Source of the DNA: Sphingobacteriaceae bacterium
GTDB lineage: Bacteria; Bacteroidota; Bacteroidia; Sphingobacteriales; Sphingobacteriaceae
Direction of reading: 5' to 3'
Length of the DNA stretch: 64,000 nucleotides
NCBI GenBank assembly: GCA_947463785.1
Contig: CANHRG010000001.1
Location: forward strand, 248,001 to 312,000
Shown in pieces: positions 8,595-17,948 of this stretch; position 1 is the first letter of the stretch; every line of letters begins with the position of its first letter. Both the position numbers and the translations under genes were made by a program. The notes below the pieces were generated by a model. The model saw only the letters and a list, made by a program, of their open reading frames with translations. It had not been told where the DNA came from and made no database searches.

Positions 8595-9695
8595 TCAGTC
8601 GGCAAGGGAAACGCCAATTAATTTTCCAATGCCAAAGGTAATAGCTGCTGCTGCTAAACCAAACAACACTTGTCTGCATCCAGAATACCAAACGTTGCGC
8701 CCGGTGAATAACGTGATAGCCGCACCAATGAGAAATAAACCAATACCACTCGCCAAAATGCTCAGCAAAATAGCTGGAGTGCCGCTTGTAAACATAAAAG
8801 GTGCTACGGGAATAATCGCTCCGCAGAAAAAGAATACGAATGAATAGCTGGCCGCTTCGGCTGCCGATCCTTTCAGCTCTTCAGCATTGATACCCAACTC
8901 TTCTTTTACCAGCACCTCATGCGCATGCTCTTTATCCTGCATAATTTCTGTTGCCATGGCATTTGCTTGTTCTTCGGGGATGCCTTTTGCCATGTAAATT
9001 AATGCAAGCTCTTTTCGTTCTCCTTCCGGATTGTTTTCCAACTCTTCCATTTCTATTTCCATTTGGTTCTCATACAACTCCTGCGAACTTTTTACTGAAA
9101 TCCACTCACCCAAAGCCATAGAAAGTGCTCCAGCTAACATGCCCGCCAAACCTGCCAATAACACGCCGCCTTCTCCGGAAGTAGCCCCAGCCACCCCCAT
9201 TACCAAACTAAAATTAGAAACCAATCCATCGTTACCTCCCAAAACTGCTGCCCTTATGGCATTTCCGCCCACAGAGCGGTGTCCTTTTTCAAATTTGGAG
9301 ATATACGTACCAGCTTTGGTATTGCTTTGTTTTTCAAGTACCGAACGTAATATTTTTACATGATTTGTTTCGCTACCGCTGATCTGGAGTTTATTTTTTT
9401 CCTTAGTATGTATGACTGCTCTGGAAAGACCTTTCTCGGTATCCATCAGTACGCCAAGTACGTAATCGTATCCAAAAATTTTTCCAATCAGGTTGAAGGT
9501 TCTTGCCCTCCACGACGGTCTCAAAAGCTCTTCCGTAGCTATGCCAGCTTTGTGTGCAAAAACTTCAGCATGACTTCTCTCAATGGCCGCCATTTCTGTA
9601 AAAACACGAGCAATGGTTGAATCTTCTTCATGTTCCGCCAGTTTTTGGTAGAGATAGGCGGCATCAACTTCGGTTTGAACGCTGGTGTTTTTCAT
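8595..9695 (-). CDS. Ferritin-like / VIT1 fusion, MbfA-type iron (manganese) transporter
   Basis: About 366 residues. Residues 1-150 form a rubrerythrin/ferritin-like helical domain with Glu/His metal ligands (KLAEHEEDS, ERSHAEVFAHKA, DTEKGLSRAV). The rest is a VIT1/CCC1 membrane domain with GGNDGLVSNFSLVMGVAGA and five hydrophobic segments. The fusion matches MbfA, an iron exporter of the inner membrane in rhizobia. Export of iron under excess or peroxide stress is inferred. The start at 9695 (MKNTSVQTEVDA) is favoured over 9791, because the 32-residue extension would overlap the small upstream gene and lacks homology-like features. Confidence 0.88.
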   Translation of the reverse strand: MKNTSVQTEVDAAYLYQKLAEHEEDSTIARVFTEMAAIERSHAEVFAHKAGIATEELLRPSWRARTFNLIGKIFGYDYVLGVLMDTEKGLSRAVIHTKEKNKLQISGSETNHVKILRSVLEKQSNTKAGTYISKFEKGHRSVGGNAIRAAVLGGNDGLVSNFSLVMGVAGATSGEGGVLLAGLAGMLAGALSMALGEWISVKSSQELYENQMEIEMEELENNPEGERKELALIYMAKGIPEEQANAMATEIMQDKEHAHEVLVKEELGINAEELKGSAAEAASYSFVFFFCGAIIPVAPFMFTSGTPAILLSILASGIGLFLIGAAITLFTGRNVWYSGCRQVLFGLAAAAITFGIGKLIGVSLAD

Positions 9696-9697
9696 TT

Positions 9698-9895
9698 TTA
9701 GTGGATGTTTAGGGAACGGATATACAAACCGGTCACCAGTAAAATCAACAAAAAGTTGATGCTTAGGCTTAAAGAAATGCTGAAAAGCCACACCATAGCT
9801 GGATTTTGCATTCGTTTACCCAGCATTTTTCTAAAAAAGGTAATCCCCAATACATTGAGTAGGATGTAGCAGCTGATAGCGATTTTCCAAAGCAT
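9698..9895 (-). CDS. Small two-helix membrane protein upstream of mbfA-like gene
   Basis: 65 residues with two hydrophobic helices (about 3-20 and 36-59) joined by a basic loop, FRKMLGKRMQNP. No family recognised. Its stop codon lies two bases before the start of the ferritin/VIT1 gene, so the two are probably co-transcribed and translationally coupled. That tight spacing is the main reason to treat it as real. It could be an accessory subunit of the transporter or a small unrelated membrane protein. Confidence 0.5.
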   Translation of the reverse strand: MLWKIAISCYILLNVLGITFFRKMLGKRMQNPAMVWLFSISLSLSINFLLILLVTGLYIRSLNIH

Positions 9896-10084
9896 GATTA
9901 AAATAAGCGAATCTGATTGGCAATTACAAGCTTCTTTTTGTATGAAAAAGGGGACATTTTTTGTCTTTTGAGGACGGTGGGTTAAGAGCTAATCGTTCTA
10001 AATCATTCAAATCCCGAAAGATTTCGCAAATCAAGAGAGTTGGCACAAAAATTTCATCTGCTAATCAAACTAAATACACCAAAA

Positions 10085-10723
10085 ATGAAAAAATTACTTT
10101 TTGTTTCCATACTAAGCCTTGGGTTTGCCATAGTGGCAAATGCCCAGCACATGCAAGCAGGTAAAGGTGCTTATTTTGGCTTTAAAGCCGGATTAAACGT
10201 ATCTAATGTGATCAAATCTGGCACTTCAGATTTCAAGTCTCAGTTTAAGCCAGGTTTTGCCGCCGGAATTTTTGTGGATATTCCTATTGCTGAGACCATT
10301 TCTTTTGCACCTGAATTATTGTACTCTCAAAAAGGTTATCAAAGCTCCGGCAATTTGCTGGGCGGCGACTACAATTACAAAGTAACCACCAATTTTGTGG
10401 ATGTGCCGTTATTGGCTAAATTTTGGCCAGGTTGGGAAGGTTTTACCGTTTACCTCGGCCCGCAGGTTTCTTTTCTGACTTCAACTACCGAGAGTTTTAA
10501 AAGTGGAACTACAGAATTCAGAACCACTATCGAGGAACGAAATAAAAATCTAAAAAAGAGCCTTGTTGGCGGTGTAATTGGTTTGGGTTATGAAGCAGGC
10601 GATCAACTCGGAATCTCCGCACGTTATGCCTTAGATTTTCAAAAAATTAATGCCGATGGAACCGCAGAAGTGCCTGCTTACAAAAATCAGGTAATTCAGC
10701 TGGGCTTAAGCTATCAATTCTAA
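10085..10723 (+). CDS. Outer-membrane beta-barrel protein (PorT/OmpW-like fold)
   Basis: 212 residues with a clear signal peptide (MKKLLFVSILSLGFAIVANAQ). The remainder alternates polar and hydrophobic residues as in small outer-membrane barrels, with GFKAGLNVSNV, GFAAGIFVDIPI, SFAPELLYSQKGY and a terminal aromatic residue in LGLSYQF. This pattern is typical of the Bacteroidota outer-membrane barrel domain PF13568. The role is unknown. The start at 10085 places the signal peptide at the N-terminus, unlike an ATG at 10040. It is a single-gene unit ending in a strong terminator. Confidence 0.85.
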   Translation: MKKLLFVSILSLGFAIVANAQHMQAGKGAYFGFKAGLNVSNVIKSGTSDFKSQFKPGFAAGIFVDIPIAETISFAPELLYSQKGYQSSGNLLGGDYNYKVTTNFVDVPLLAKFWPGWEGFTVYLGPQVSFLTSTTESFKSGTTEFRTTIEERNKNLKKSLVGGVIGLGYEAGDQLGISARYALDFQKINADGTAEVPAYKNQVIQLGLSYQF

Positions 10724-10745
10724 GTTCATTACCCATCTACCTGTG

Positions 10746-10780
10746 AAAAAACCCGCTTTGGTTTTCTTAGCGGGTTTTTT
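10746..10780 (+). terminator. Terminator after the beta-barrel gene
   Basis: AAAAACCCGCT and AGCGGGTTTTTT arms with an 11-nt loop and a six-T tail. Confidence 0.9.
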
Positions 10781-10898
10781 CATGATTCATTCACCCTTTT
10801 TTTCATACTGCCTATCCCCTCAAAAGTGCTACTCGTCGCAAAAGGGTCCTTTCATTGTTCCTTATCGCGTAAAATTGCTTGATTAAACAACTAATTCT

Positions 10899-11894
10899 AT
10901 GAAAACAATTGTCTTTAAACTGCTAAGCATTAGTATTGTAGGTTTGCTGATTAGCATGAGTGCTTGTAAGAAGGATAAAAAACCTCAAATTTCGCAATTA
11001 ACAACTAATGAGATTACTGGATCAAACATTATTGAAGCTGCCGGTGGTGGCACGATTACCAATAACGGAGGTGCGGCAATTTCACAAACAGGTTTAGTTT
11101 GGAGTAGTACTAATGAAAACCCCACATTAAGTACAAATGAAGGTAAAACTCAGGAAGGCAGTCAAAATGATGTATTCTCGAGTAATTTAACACAATTAGT
11201 TGAGAATAAAACCTATTATGTGAGGGCATATGCAACCAATAGTGCAGGTACGGGATATGGAGCCGCAAGATGTATTGTTGCTGACATCGATGCAAATCTT
11301 TACCGTACAGTTAAAATCGGTTCCCAAGTGTGGATGTTGGAAAATTTAAAGACTGCTCACTTTAAAAATGGTACGCAACTAACGTATGAGCAGATTAACT
11401 GGACAAGTGTTTCCACGCCTGCTTTTTGTTGGTACGCAAATGATATTAATGATGCCAATACATATGGCTTACTCTATAATTGGTATGCAGTAAATGATGT
11501 TAATGGTTTAGCACCCGAAGGCTGGCATGTTCCAACTGTTCAAGAGTGGCAAGCCCTGATAACAGCGCTTGGGGGTGATGCAAATTCTGCTGGGGAAAAA
11601 TTAAAAGAAGCAGGAAATGCTCATTGGCAACAATTTCAAGGCATTAATCCAACAAATGCTTCCGGTTTTACTGCACTTCCCGGTGGCTACAGAAGACACG
11701 ATAATGGTGCCTATGCCACTTTGGGTCAATACGGACATTTTTGGGCTTTTGGTGAAGATCCGATGCTAGGTAAAATTTTCTTTAATCGACTAGATTATAA
11801 CTCTAATATTTTCAACTCCTATACAGTGGATTACTTAGTAGGTGGTAAGCCAACAAAAAACTATGGTTTATCTGTACGTTGTATTAAAGATTAG
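10899..11894 (+). CDS. FISUMP-domain lipoprotein
   Basis: 331 residues. The signal peptide ends in a lipobox (SMSAC, Cys23) followed by KKDKK, so it is probably a lipoprotein. Residues 35-125 look like a fibronectin-like domain (ISQTGLVWSSTN, YYVRAYATNSAG). Residues 130-331 match the Fibrobacter succinogenes major paralogous domain: VKIGSQVWMLENLK, CWYANDI, YGLLYNWYAVND, PEGWHVPTVQEW, GFTALPGGYR and the terminal GLSVRCIKD. Its molecular function is unknown; such proteins are surface-associated. A paralogue of the same architecture lies at 45808-46854. Confidence 0.85.
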   Translation: MKTIVFKLLSISIVGLLISMSACKKDKKPQISQLTTNEITGSNIIEAAGGGTITNNGGAAISQTGLVWSSTNENPTLSTNEGKTQEGSQNDVFSSNLTQLVENKTYYVRAYATNSAGTGYGAARCIVADIDANLYRTVKIGSQVWMLENLKTAHFKNGTQLTYEQINWTSVSTPAFCWYANDINDANTYGLLYNWYAVNDVNGLAPEGWHVPTVQEWQALITALGGDANSAGEKLKEAGNAHWQQFQGINPTNASGFTALPGGYRRHDNGAYATLGQYGHFWAFGEDPMLGKIFFNRLDYNSNIFNSYTVDYLVGGKPTKNYGLSVRCIKD

Positions 11895-11911
11895 TTATAT
11901 CGATTTTATAC

Positions 11912-11943
11912 AAAAAGCCCATCCAAAACGGATAGGCTTTTTG
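11912..11943. terminator. Bidirectional terminator between FISUMP gene and nrdJ
   Basis: AAAAAGCC-ATCC and GGAT-GGCTTTTT arms with a short loop, between two converging genes. Confidence 0.85.
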
Positions 11944-11965
11944 TATGTTAGAGTGGGTTATGAAC

Positions 11966-14900
11966 TTATGAACAACCTCCCTGAGTACCGCAGTTCAGAC
12001 ATTTGTAGCAGGTACCTGAACGCACCATGATGTGTCCGCAGTTGGTACAAGCAGGGGCATCAGATTGACCACCGCCTGAGATGTCTAGTACAGGCTTCAA
12101 AGTTTTATCTGCTACAGTTACAGTTTCAGCAACCTTTGGGGCATCTTCAAACTTATTGTCCTGAGGGTTTACATCGGTATCCTGAATTTGAGGATTACCC
12201 AATACTACTTTTTTCTCAGTGATTACGTGAACTAGGTCTTGACGATCTAAGTATTCGTAACCCAGCATGCGGAAGATGTAATCGATGATGGAAGTAGCCG
12301 ATTTGATATTCTCGTGTCCGGTTACCATACCTGATGGTTCGAAACGAGTAAACGTAAATTTATCTACAAACTCTTCTAGTGGCACACCGTATTGTAAACC
12401 TACCGAAACAGCGATGGCGAAAGAGTTCATCAATGAACGGAAAGTTGCCCCTTCTTTGTGCATGTCCACAAAGATTTCGCCTAAAGTTCCGTCTTCGTAT
12501 TCACCAGTGCGTACGAAGATGGTTTGTCCGCCAACCGCAGCTTTTTGAGTGAATCCGGTACGACGGGCTGGCATGCTTTTCTTTTCTACCACCGATGACA
12601 ACTGACGTTTGAAATGTGTATCGGTTGACTTATCCAAGATAGCACGAGCCGCTTCTAATACTTGCTCTGGAGTTAGATCGCTCAGTTTTACATTTGCTGC
12701 TTCGCCCAATACCTCTTCAACGGTATCCAATTGCTCCTCTTTGGTATCGGCTTTGGTTGATAAAGGTTGAGATAGTTTACAACCATCACGGTAAAGCGCA
12801 TTGGCTTTCGTTCCTAATTTCCATGATAATTCGTAGCAATCTTTAATTTCTTCAACAGTAGCCTCGTTTGGCAAGTTGATGGTTTTAGAGATCGCTCCCG
12901 ATAAGAATGGTTGTGCAGCAGCCATCATTTTAATGTGGCCATGTGCATGGATGTAACGCTCACCTTTGGTACCGCATTTGTTTGCACAATCAAACACTGG
13001 GTAGTGCTCTTCTTTTAAGTAAGGCGCACCTTCAATGGTCATGGTACCGCAGATGTATTCGTTTGCTTCAGCAATTTGCTGACGGCTGAAACCTAAGGCT
13101 CTCAACAAGTTGAAATCGTGAGCGCTGTATTGCTCGGCCTTGAAACCCAAACGTTTTAAGCAATCTTCACCTAAAGTCCATTGGTTAAATACGAAACTGA
13201 TTTCGAAAGCAGAAAGTAAAGACTTATCGATTTTTTCGATTTCATCTTGGGTAAAGCCTTTATCTGCTAAAGTAGCTGCATTGATGTGTGGAGCTCCTTG
13301 CAAGGTTGCAGAACCTTTGGCGTAGTTTACAATCGCCTCGATTTCGCTTTCAGCATAACCTAAATTGCGCAAAGCAGATGGTACACATTGGTTGATGATT
13401 TTGAAGTAACCACCACCTGATAATTTTTTGAATTTCACTAAGGCGAAGTCGGGCTCAATACCGGTAGTATCGCAATCCATTACCAAACCGATGGTTCCGG
13501 TAGGAGCGATAACCGTGGTTTGTGCATTACGGTAACCGTGTTTTTCACCTAATTCTACTGCTTTGTCCCAAGCATTGCAGGCTGCAGACAATAAATAGTC
13601 TGGGCAATCTTTAGGATCAATGCCTTGAGGTTTAATTTCTAAACCTTCGTAAGCATCTGTTGCGTTATAAGCAGCATAACGATGGTTACGCATTACACGC
13701 ATCATGTGTTTCTTGTTGTCTTCAAATCTGCGGAAAGCGCCCAATTCTTTGGCCATTTCAGCAGAAGTTGCGTAAGCTGTACCAGTCATGATAGCCGTGA
13801 TGGCACCACCAATAGCACGAGCTTTGTCGCTATCGTAAGGAATACCACCTACCATTAGCATAGAACCTAAGTTGGCATATCCCAAACCTAAAGTGCGGTA
13901 ATCGTAAGATAGTTGAGCTACTTCTTTTGATGGGAACTGTGCCATCAAAACAGAAATCTCTAATACTACAGTCCATACACGGCAAGCGTGCTCAAATCCT
14001 TTTACATCAAACACCAATGTTTCAGGGTTGAAGAAGTGAGCCAGGTTGATTGAGGCCAGGTTACATGCGGTATTATCCAAGAACATGTATTCTGAACATG
14101 GGTTTGAAGCATTAATACGTCCTCCTTCAGGGCACGTGTGCCATTCGTTGATGGTGGTATCGAACTGTACGCCCGGATCGGCGCAAGCCCAAGCCGCAAA
14201 TGCAATGTCTTGCCATAATTTATCGGCTGAGATGGTTTTCACTACATCGCCTTTGATACGGCCGATCAGATTCCAGTTGCTACCATTTTCTAAAGCCTGG
14301 AAGAAGCTGTTCGGGATACGAACTGAGTTGTTTGAGTTTTGTCCTGAAACGGTACGGTAAGCTTCGCCTTCGTAATCAGAAGAGTAGCCGGCTGCGATTA
14401 AGGCAGCTACTTTTTTCTCTTCTTCCACTTTCCAATTTACAAATCCTTCAATTTCTGGGTGATCTAGGTCTAAGCAAACCATTTTGGCTGCACGACGGGT
14501 AGTTCCACCTGATTTAATCGCTCCTGCGGCACGGTCACCAATTTTCAGGAATGACATCAAACCAGAAGAATAACCACCACCCGATAATTTTTCGTTTTCG
14601 CCACGAATCTGAGAGAAGTTTGTACCTACACCAGATCCATATTTGAAGATACGGGCTTCACGAACCCAAAGGTCCATGATACCGCCTTCATTTACTAAAT
14701 CGTCATTTACAGATAAAATGAAACAAGCATGGGGTTGTGGACGCTCATAAGCTGAGGTTGATTTGCTCAACACTTCTGTTTCAGGATCCACATAATAGTG
14801 TCCTTGCGGCTTTCCGGTAATACCGTAGGAGCTATGTAAACCTGTGTTGAACCATTGCGGAGAGTTTGGCGCAGCCAACTGTCCTACGATGGTGTACACC

Positions 14901-15280
14901 AACTCGTCGTAAAAAATATCTGCATCCGCCTTGCTGGCAAAGTATCCGTAACGAACACCCCATTGTCTCCAGCAATCTGCCATACGATGTGCTACTTGTT
15001 TGATGCTCTTTTCAGAACCCAAACTACCATCGGGCTGTGGAACTCCGGCTTTGCGGAAATATTTCTGAGCCAAGATGTCTGTTGCTACCTGACTCCAAGT
15101 TCCTGGGACTTCTACATCATTCATTTCGAACACTGCGTCTCCCGACGGATTACGAATTACAGACGATCGCTTTTCGTATTGGAAAAGATCGTAAACATTC
15201 ACCCCTTCTTTGGTGAAATAGCGCTGAAAGCTTAGGCCCTTACCGGAGGCTTTTGCTTTACTTGTAGAAGTTTTACCCAT
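11966..15280 (-). CDS. nrdJ: Adenosylcobalamin-dependent ribonucleotide reductase (class II)
   Basis: 1104 residues, typical of the large class II enzyme that reduces ribonucleotides with a radical made from adenosylcobalamin, independent of oxygen. Seen: [22 protein letters not shown], substrate-site [10 protein letters not shown]-like [20 protein letters not shown] with an active-site Cys, NPCSE near residue 392 (N-x-C-x-E motif), and [19 protein letters not shown]. The C-terminus carries a zinc-ribbon-like CTNCG and CYKCLNCG pair that re-reduces the active site. It has its own promoter (15348-15378). No class I or III subunit and no cobalamin riboswitch is seen nearby. Confidence 0.95.
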   Translation of the reverse strand: MGKTSTSKAKASGKGLSFQRYFTKEGVNVYDLFQYEKRSSVIRNPSGDAVFEMNDVEVPGTWSQVATDILAQKYFRKAGVPQPDGSLGSEKSIKQVAHRMADCWRQWGVRYGYFASKADADIFYDELVYTIVGQLAAPNSPQWFNTGLHSSYGITGKPQGHYYVDPETEVLSKSTSAYERPQPHACFILSVNDDLVNEGGIMDLWVREARIFKYGSGVGTNFSQIRGENEKLSGGGYSSGLMSFLKIGDRAAGAIKSGGTTRRAAKMVCLDLDHPEIEGFVNWKVEEEKKVAALIAAGYSSDYEGEAYRTVSGQNSNNSVRIPNSFFQALENGSNWNLIGRIKGDVVKTISADKLWQDIAFAAWACADPGVQFDTTINEWHTCPEGGRINASNPCSEYMFLDNTACNLASINLAHFFNPETLVFDVKGFEHACRVWTVVLEISVLMAQFPSKEVAQLSYDYRTLGLGYANLGSMLMVGGIPYDSDKARAIGGAITAIMTGTAYATSAEMAKELGAFRRFEDNKKHMMRVMRNHRYAAYNATDAYEGLEIKPQGIDPKDCPDYLLSAACNAWDKAVELGEKHGYRNAQTTVIAPTGTIGLVMDCDTTGIEPDFALVKFKKLSGGGYFKIINQCVPSALRNLGYAESEIEAIVNYAKGSATLQGAPHINAATLADKGFTQDEIEKIDKSLLSAFEISFVFNQWTLGEDCLKRLGFKAEQYSAHDFNLLRALGFSRQQIAEANEYICGTMTIEGAPYLKEEHYPVFDCANKCGTKGERYIHAHGHIKMMAAAQPFLSGAISKTINLPNEATVEEIKDCYELSWKLGTKANALYRDGCKLSQPLSTKADTKEEQLDTVEEVLGEAANVKLSDLTPEQVLEAARAILDKSTDTHFKRQLSSVVEKKSMPARRTGFTQKAAVGGQTIFVRTGEYEDGTLGEIFVDMHKEGATFRSLMNSFAIAVSVGLQYGVPLEEFVDKFTFTRFEPSGMVTGHENIKSATSIIDYIFRMLGYEYLDRQDLVHVITEKKVVLGNPQIQDTDVNPQDNKFEDAPKVAETVTVADKTLKPVLDISGGGQSDAPACTNCGHIMVRSGTCYKCLNCGTQGGCS

Positions 15281-15347
15281 GCTTAAGTTAAATATTAATG
15301 TTATCGAGATTGTTTGACCCTTGAGAAAAATCTTGGGGGTTTTTCTT

Positions 15348-15378
15348 CAAATTTATCTTTTCAGTATCGTGCCCTCAA
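15348..15378 (-). promoter_or_regulatory. Promoter of nrdJ
   Basis: Minus strand: TTG (15376-15378), 20 nt, TAAATTTG (15348-15355). The predicted transcript starts near 15341, giving a leader of about 60 nt. The inner arm of a 13-bp inverted repeat begins 4 bp upstream of the TTG. Confidence 0.7.
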
Positions 15379-15381
15379 TTT

Positions 15382-15474
15382 GAGTTTTCCACAGTTTTTG
15401 CAGCAATCTTTCATTCCAAAAAATTTTTTTGCTTAAAAAACTGATTATGAATTAATTATCGCTGTGGAAAACTC
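15382..15474. repeat. 13-bp perfect inverted repeat with DnaA-box-like cores upstream of nrdJ
   Basis: GAGTTTTCCACAG at 15382-15394 and its exact reverse complement CTGTGGAAAACTC at 15462-15474, 67 nt apart. Each arm contains TTTTCCACA, one base from the DnaA box TTATCCACA. The spacer and right flank are very A/T-rich. The 15281-15639 gap holds no gene. Confidence 0.75.
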
Positions 15475-15589
15475 CCAAAAAAATGATTAAAAATCATAAT
15501 TTTTTCAAAAATTCAAGTTGAGCCCTAGGCTGATATTTTTGGTGTATTTTGTACATTAAGTATCGGCCAGTTTTCTACTAGTACAAACA

Positions 15590-15619
15590 AAAAAACCACG
15601 AAAATCTTCGTGGTTTTTT
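15590..15619. terminator. Terminator downstream of pyk
   Basis: AAAAACCACGAA and TTCGTGGTTTTT arms with a 4-nt loop; T-run on either strand. It closes pyk on the minus strand. Confidence 0.9.
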
Positions 15620-15639
15620 ACTATTCAGTTTTAGCGGTA

Positions 15640-17070
15640 TCAATCAATTGAAGTGACTTTCACCATATTGGTTTTACCTTTCTTTTCAATCGGAATGGCC
15701 GCTGTATTAATAACCACGTCGCCAGGTTTAACAAGCTTTTCTGCTTTTAGTAGTGCGTTCACTTCACTAATGGTTTTATCTGTGCTTTCAAATTTATCGT
15801 AATAGAACGCTTTTACTCCCCAAACCAAACTTAAGGCATTTAATAAGTTTTGGTTACTGGTAAAGATGAAGGTACTGGCTTGAGGTCGATGACTGGATAT
15901 TTCAAAAGCAGTATAACCGGAATAGGTCATGGAAACAATGCCTACCGCATTTGTTTTTTCGGCTAGGTATACAGCAGATCCGCATATTGCATCAGACATG
16001 TAATTCGGTGCTTTTTCATCCAGCACCTTTGGCGTATTGAATTTATAGGCCTGATCTTCTACATTGGCAATAATTTTCGACATTGTTTCAATCACAATTA
16101 CCGGAAATTCGCCAACCGAGGTTTCTCCACTTAACATCACGGCGTCGGCCCCATCTAAAACAGAGTTGGCTACGTCGTTTACCTCTGCACGAGTTGGTCG
16201 AGGTGTGGTGATCATGCTCTCGAGCATTTGAGTGGCCACAATTACCGGCTTGGCTGCTGCACGACATTTTTTGGCAATCATTTTTTGCAACACCGGAACT
16301 TGCTCCATAGGCATCTCTACGCCCAAGTCTCCACGGGCCACCATTACTCCATCGGTTACTGAAATAATTTCGTCGATGTTTTCAATGGCTTCTGGTTTTT
16401 CAATTTTGGCAATTACGCGGGCCGGTTTTCCGCTGGAACCAATAATGCGTTTCAATTCTACAATATCATCTGCCGAGCGCACAAAGGAAAGTCCAATCCA
16501 TTCGATATCGTTTTTTAAGGCGAACTCTAAATTGCTCAGATCTTCTTCGGTTAAACTTGGGAGCGAAACTTTAGTGTTGGGTAGATTTACACCTTTACGT
16601 GAAGTAAGGATACCTCCATGCACAACTTCGCAAAGCACCTCATCTTTATTATTACTCTCTAGTACGCGAAGCTGTAATTTACCGTCGTCTAGTAATATAA
16701 TTTCACCTTGGCGAACATCTTTAGGAAAAGTTTCGTAAGTAAGGTATACGCGTTGTTCATCACCAATTTGCTCTTTCGTGGTAATGGTAATTTTGTTGCC
16801 ATTTACCAAATTAATACCACCATCTTTTACAATACCGATTCGAATTTTTGGACCTTGAAGATCGGCCAGAATACCCACATTGGTTTTGTATTTCTTATTG
16901 ATCTCACGAATAACGTCGATGGTTTTTTGATGAACTTCTTGACTGCCGTGAGAAAAGTTTAATCGACATACGTTAACTCCTGCTTTAATCATACTCAACA
17001 ATACTTCTTTGGAAGAAGAAGCAGGTCCGAGTGTGGCAACAATTTTGGTTCGGTTATGAACAGGTTTCAT
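15640..17070 (-). CDS. pyk: Pyruvate kinase
   Basis: Converts phosphoenolpyruvate and ADP to pyruvate and ATP in glycolysis. At 476 residues it is of normal length. Motifs: RTKIVATLGPASSS, CRLNFSHGS, ADLQGPKIRIG, the active-site IEKPEAIENIDEII, DGVMVARGDLGVE, and ATQMLESMI with TRAEVNDVANSVLDGADAVM. The C-terminal domain resembles the usual allosteric region, but the effector cannot be read. It follows the IPExxxVDY gene by 56 nt; a small GTGTAT/ATACAC hairpin (17097-17111) sits in that gap. Confidence 0.96.
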   Translation of the reverse strand: MKPVHNRTKIVATLGPASSSKEVLLSMIKAGVNVCRLNFSHGSQEVHQKTIDVIREINKKYKTNVGILADLQGPKIRIGIVKDGGINLVNGNKITITTKEQIGDEQRVYLTYETFPKDVRQGEIILLDDGKLQLRVLESNNKDEVLCEVVHGGILTSRKGVNLPNTKVSLPSLTEEDLSNLEFALKNDIEWIGLSFVRSADDIVELKRIIGSSGKPARVIAKIEKPEAIENIDEIISVTDGVMVARGDLGVEMPMEQVPVLQKMIAKKCRAAAKPVIVATQMLESMITTPRPTRAEVNDVANSVLDGADAVMLSGETSVGEFPVIVIETMSKIIANVEDQAYKFNTPKVLDEKAPNYMSDAICGSAVYLAEKTNAVGIVSMTYSGYTAFEISSHRPQASTFIFTSNQNLLNALSLVWGVKAFYYDKFESTDKTISEVNALLKAEKLVKPGDVVINTAAIPIEKKGKTNMVKVTSID

Positions 17071-17126
17071 CTGTGTGGTATTAGATCTTTAAACTAGTGT
17101 ATTTTATACACCATATATTGGGAATG

Positions 17127-17546
17127 CTAAAATAGGAGATTTTCTTTGGATTTCAACTTTTTAGGTTCTACCTCAACGGCTGCAATAACATCAGGTATCC
17201 CTTTAATCTGTTTTAACCAAAGCGCTAAATCCTCATCGTCAATAAAATTCTTAATTAACAAAAAATAGTCTACGCCATTCATCTCCGGAATCAATATTCC
17301 TTCCGACCCTTTATTACTCAATACATAAAATTCGGTTTCCTGGTTTTCCGGAAAGTAAGCATATCGGTTAAATGACCGATTTAGTTTGTCGGCACTAAAA
17401 AAAAGATTTAACTCTTCAGTACGAACAAAATCAACCCCAAGCGCCTTATTGATATGATAACACAATCGATAGTCTTTCAAGGAGCAGGTGATGGCTATCA
17501 GAACGAAATCAAAATCTAATTCGAATTTTAACGTTATCTTATTCAA
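17127..17546 (-). CDS. IPExxxVDY family protein (non-ATG start or small frameshift)
   Basis: 139 residues, carrying the family signature ILIPEMNGVDYFLLI. The family is conserved in Bacteroidota, usually near acpP and pyk as here; its function is unknown. The frame begins after a TGA at 17553-17555 and its first usable start is TTG at 17546. An ATG at 17554-17556 is in another frame and ends quickly as MNSFE-stop. Removing one T from the TTTT at 17545-17548 would join that ATG to the long frame. So either TTG is the start, or the sequence has a one-base insertion. Confidence 0.75.
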   Translation of the reverse strand: MNKITLKFELDFDFVLIAITCSLKDYRLCYHINKALGVDFVRTEELNLFFSADKLNRSFNRYAYFPENQETEFYVLSNKGSEGILIPEMNGVDYFLLIKNFIDDEDLALWLKQIKGIPDVIAAVEVEPKKLKSKENLLF

Positions 17547-17631
17547 AAGAGTTCATTTTATACGGATACGGTATGCAAAAATACCATACTTTAGAGTGAA
17601 ATTAGTAGACCTAAAGTCAAAAACAAAAAGG

Positions 17632-17662
17632 TTTGATATTTAATATTATTTATTTTTCTTTG
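17632..17662 (+). promoter_or_regulatory. Promoter of acpP
   Basis: TTTG, 19 nt, TTTCTTTG: one mismatch to the TAnnTTTG element, good spacing. Predicted leader of about 28 nt before acpP. Confidence 0.65.
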
Positions 17663-17696
17663 CACAGAATTATTTAACCCTTAAATCATTAAAACT

Positions 17697-17933
17697 ATGT
17701 CTGATATCGCATCAAGAGTCAAAGCAATCATCGTAGAAAAATTAGGTGTTGACGAAGCAGAAGTTACTCCGGAAGCTTCTTTCACTAACGATTTAGGCGC
17801 TGACTCATTAGACACCGTAGAGCTAATCATGGAATTTGAAAAAGAATTCAATGTTGCAATTCCTGATGAGCAAGCTGAAACCATCGGTACTGTTGGTCAA
17901 GCTATCGCCTATTTAGAGAAAAACGTAAAATAA
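17697..17933 (+). CDS. acpP: Acyl carrier protein
   Basis: 78 residues, acidic. It carries the growing acyl chain on a 4'-phosphopantetheine attached to the serine of [10 protein letters not shown] (Ser37). Helices I-IV and the terminal region [18 protein letters not shown] fit AcpP. It is the first gene of a rightward lipid cluster; fabF starts 15 nt after its stop. Confidence 0.98.
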   Translation: MSDIASRVKAIIVEKLGVDEAEVTPEASFTNDLGADSLDTVELIMEFEKEFNVAIPDEQAETIGTVGQAIAYLEKNVK

Positions 17934-17948
17934 TCTGCCCCACATACC

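Noticed and set aside
8585-8617. Longer N-terminus for the GH3 gene
   Set aside because: It would displace the signal peptide from the N-terminus and overlap the upstream gene's end.
15281-15639. Cobalamin riboswitch or NrdR box upstream of nrdJ
   Set aside because: No B12-box or NrdR-type palindrome was seen; the gap is mainly A/T-rich DNA with the inverted repeat.
16232-16738. Open frame of 168 codons opposite pyk
   Set aside because: It lies wholly inside a well-supported pyk gene on the other strand, with low-complexity Ser/Ile composition typical of an antisense shadow.
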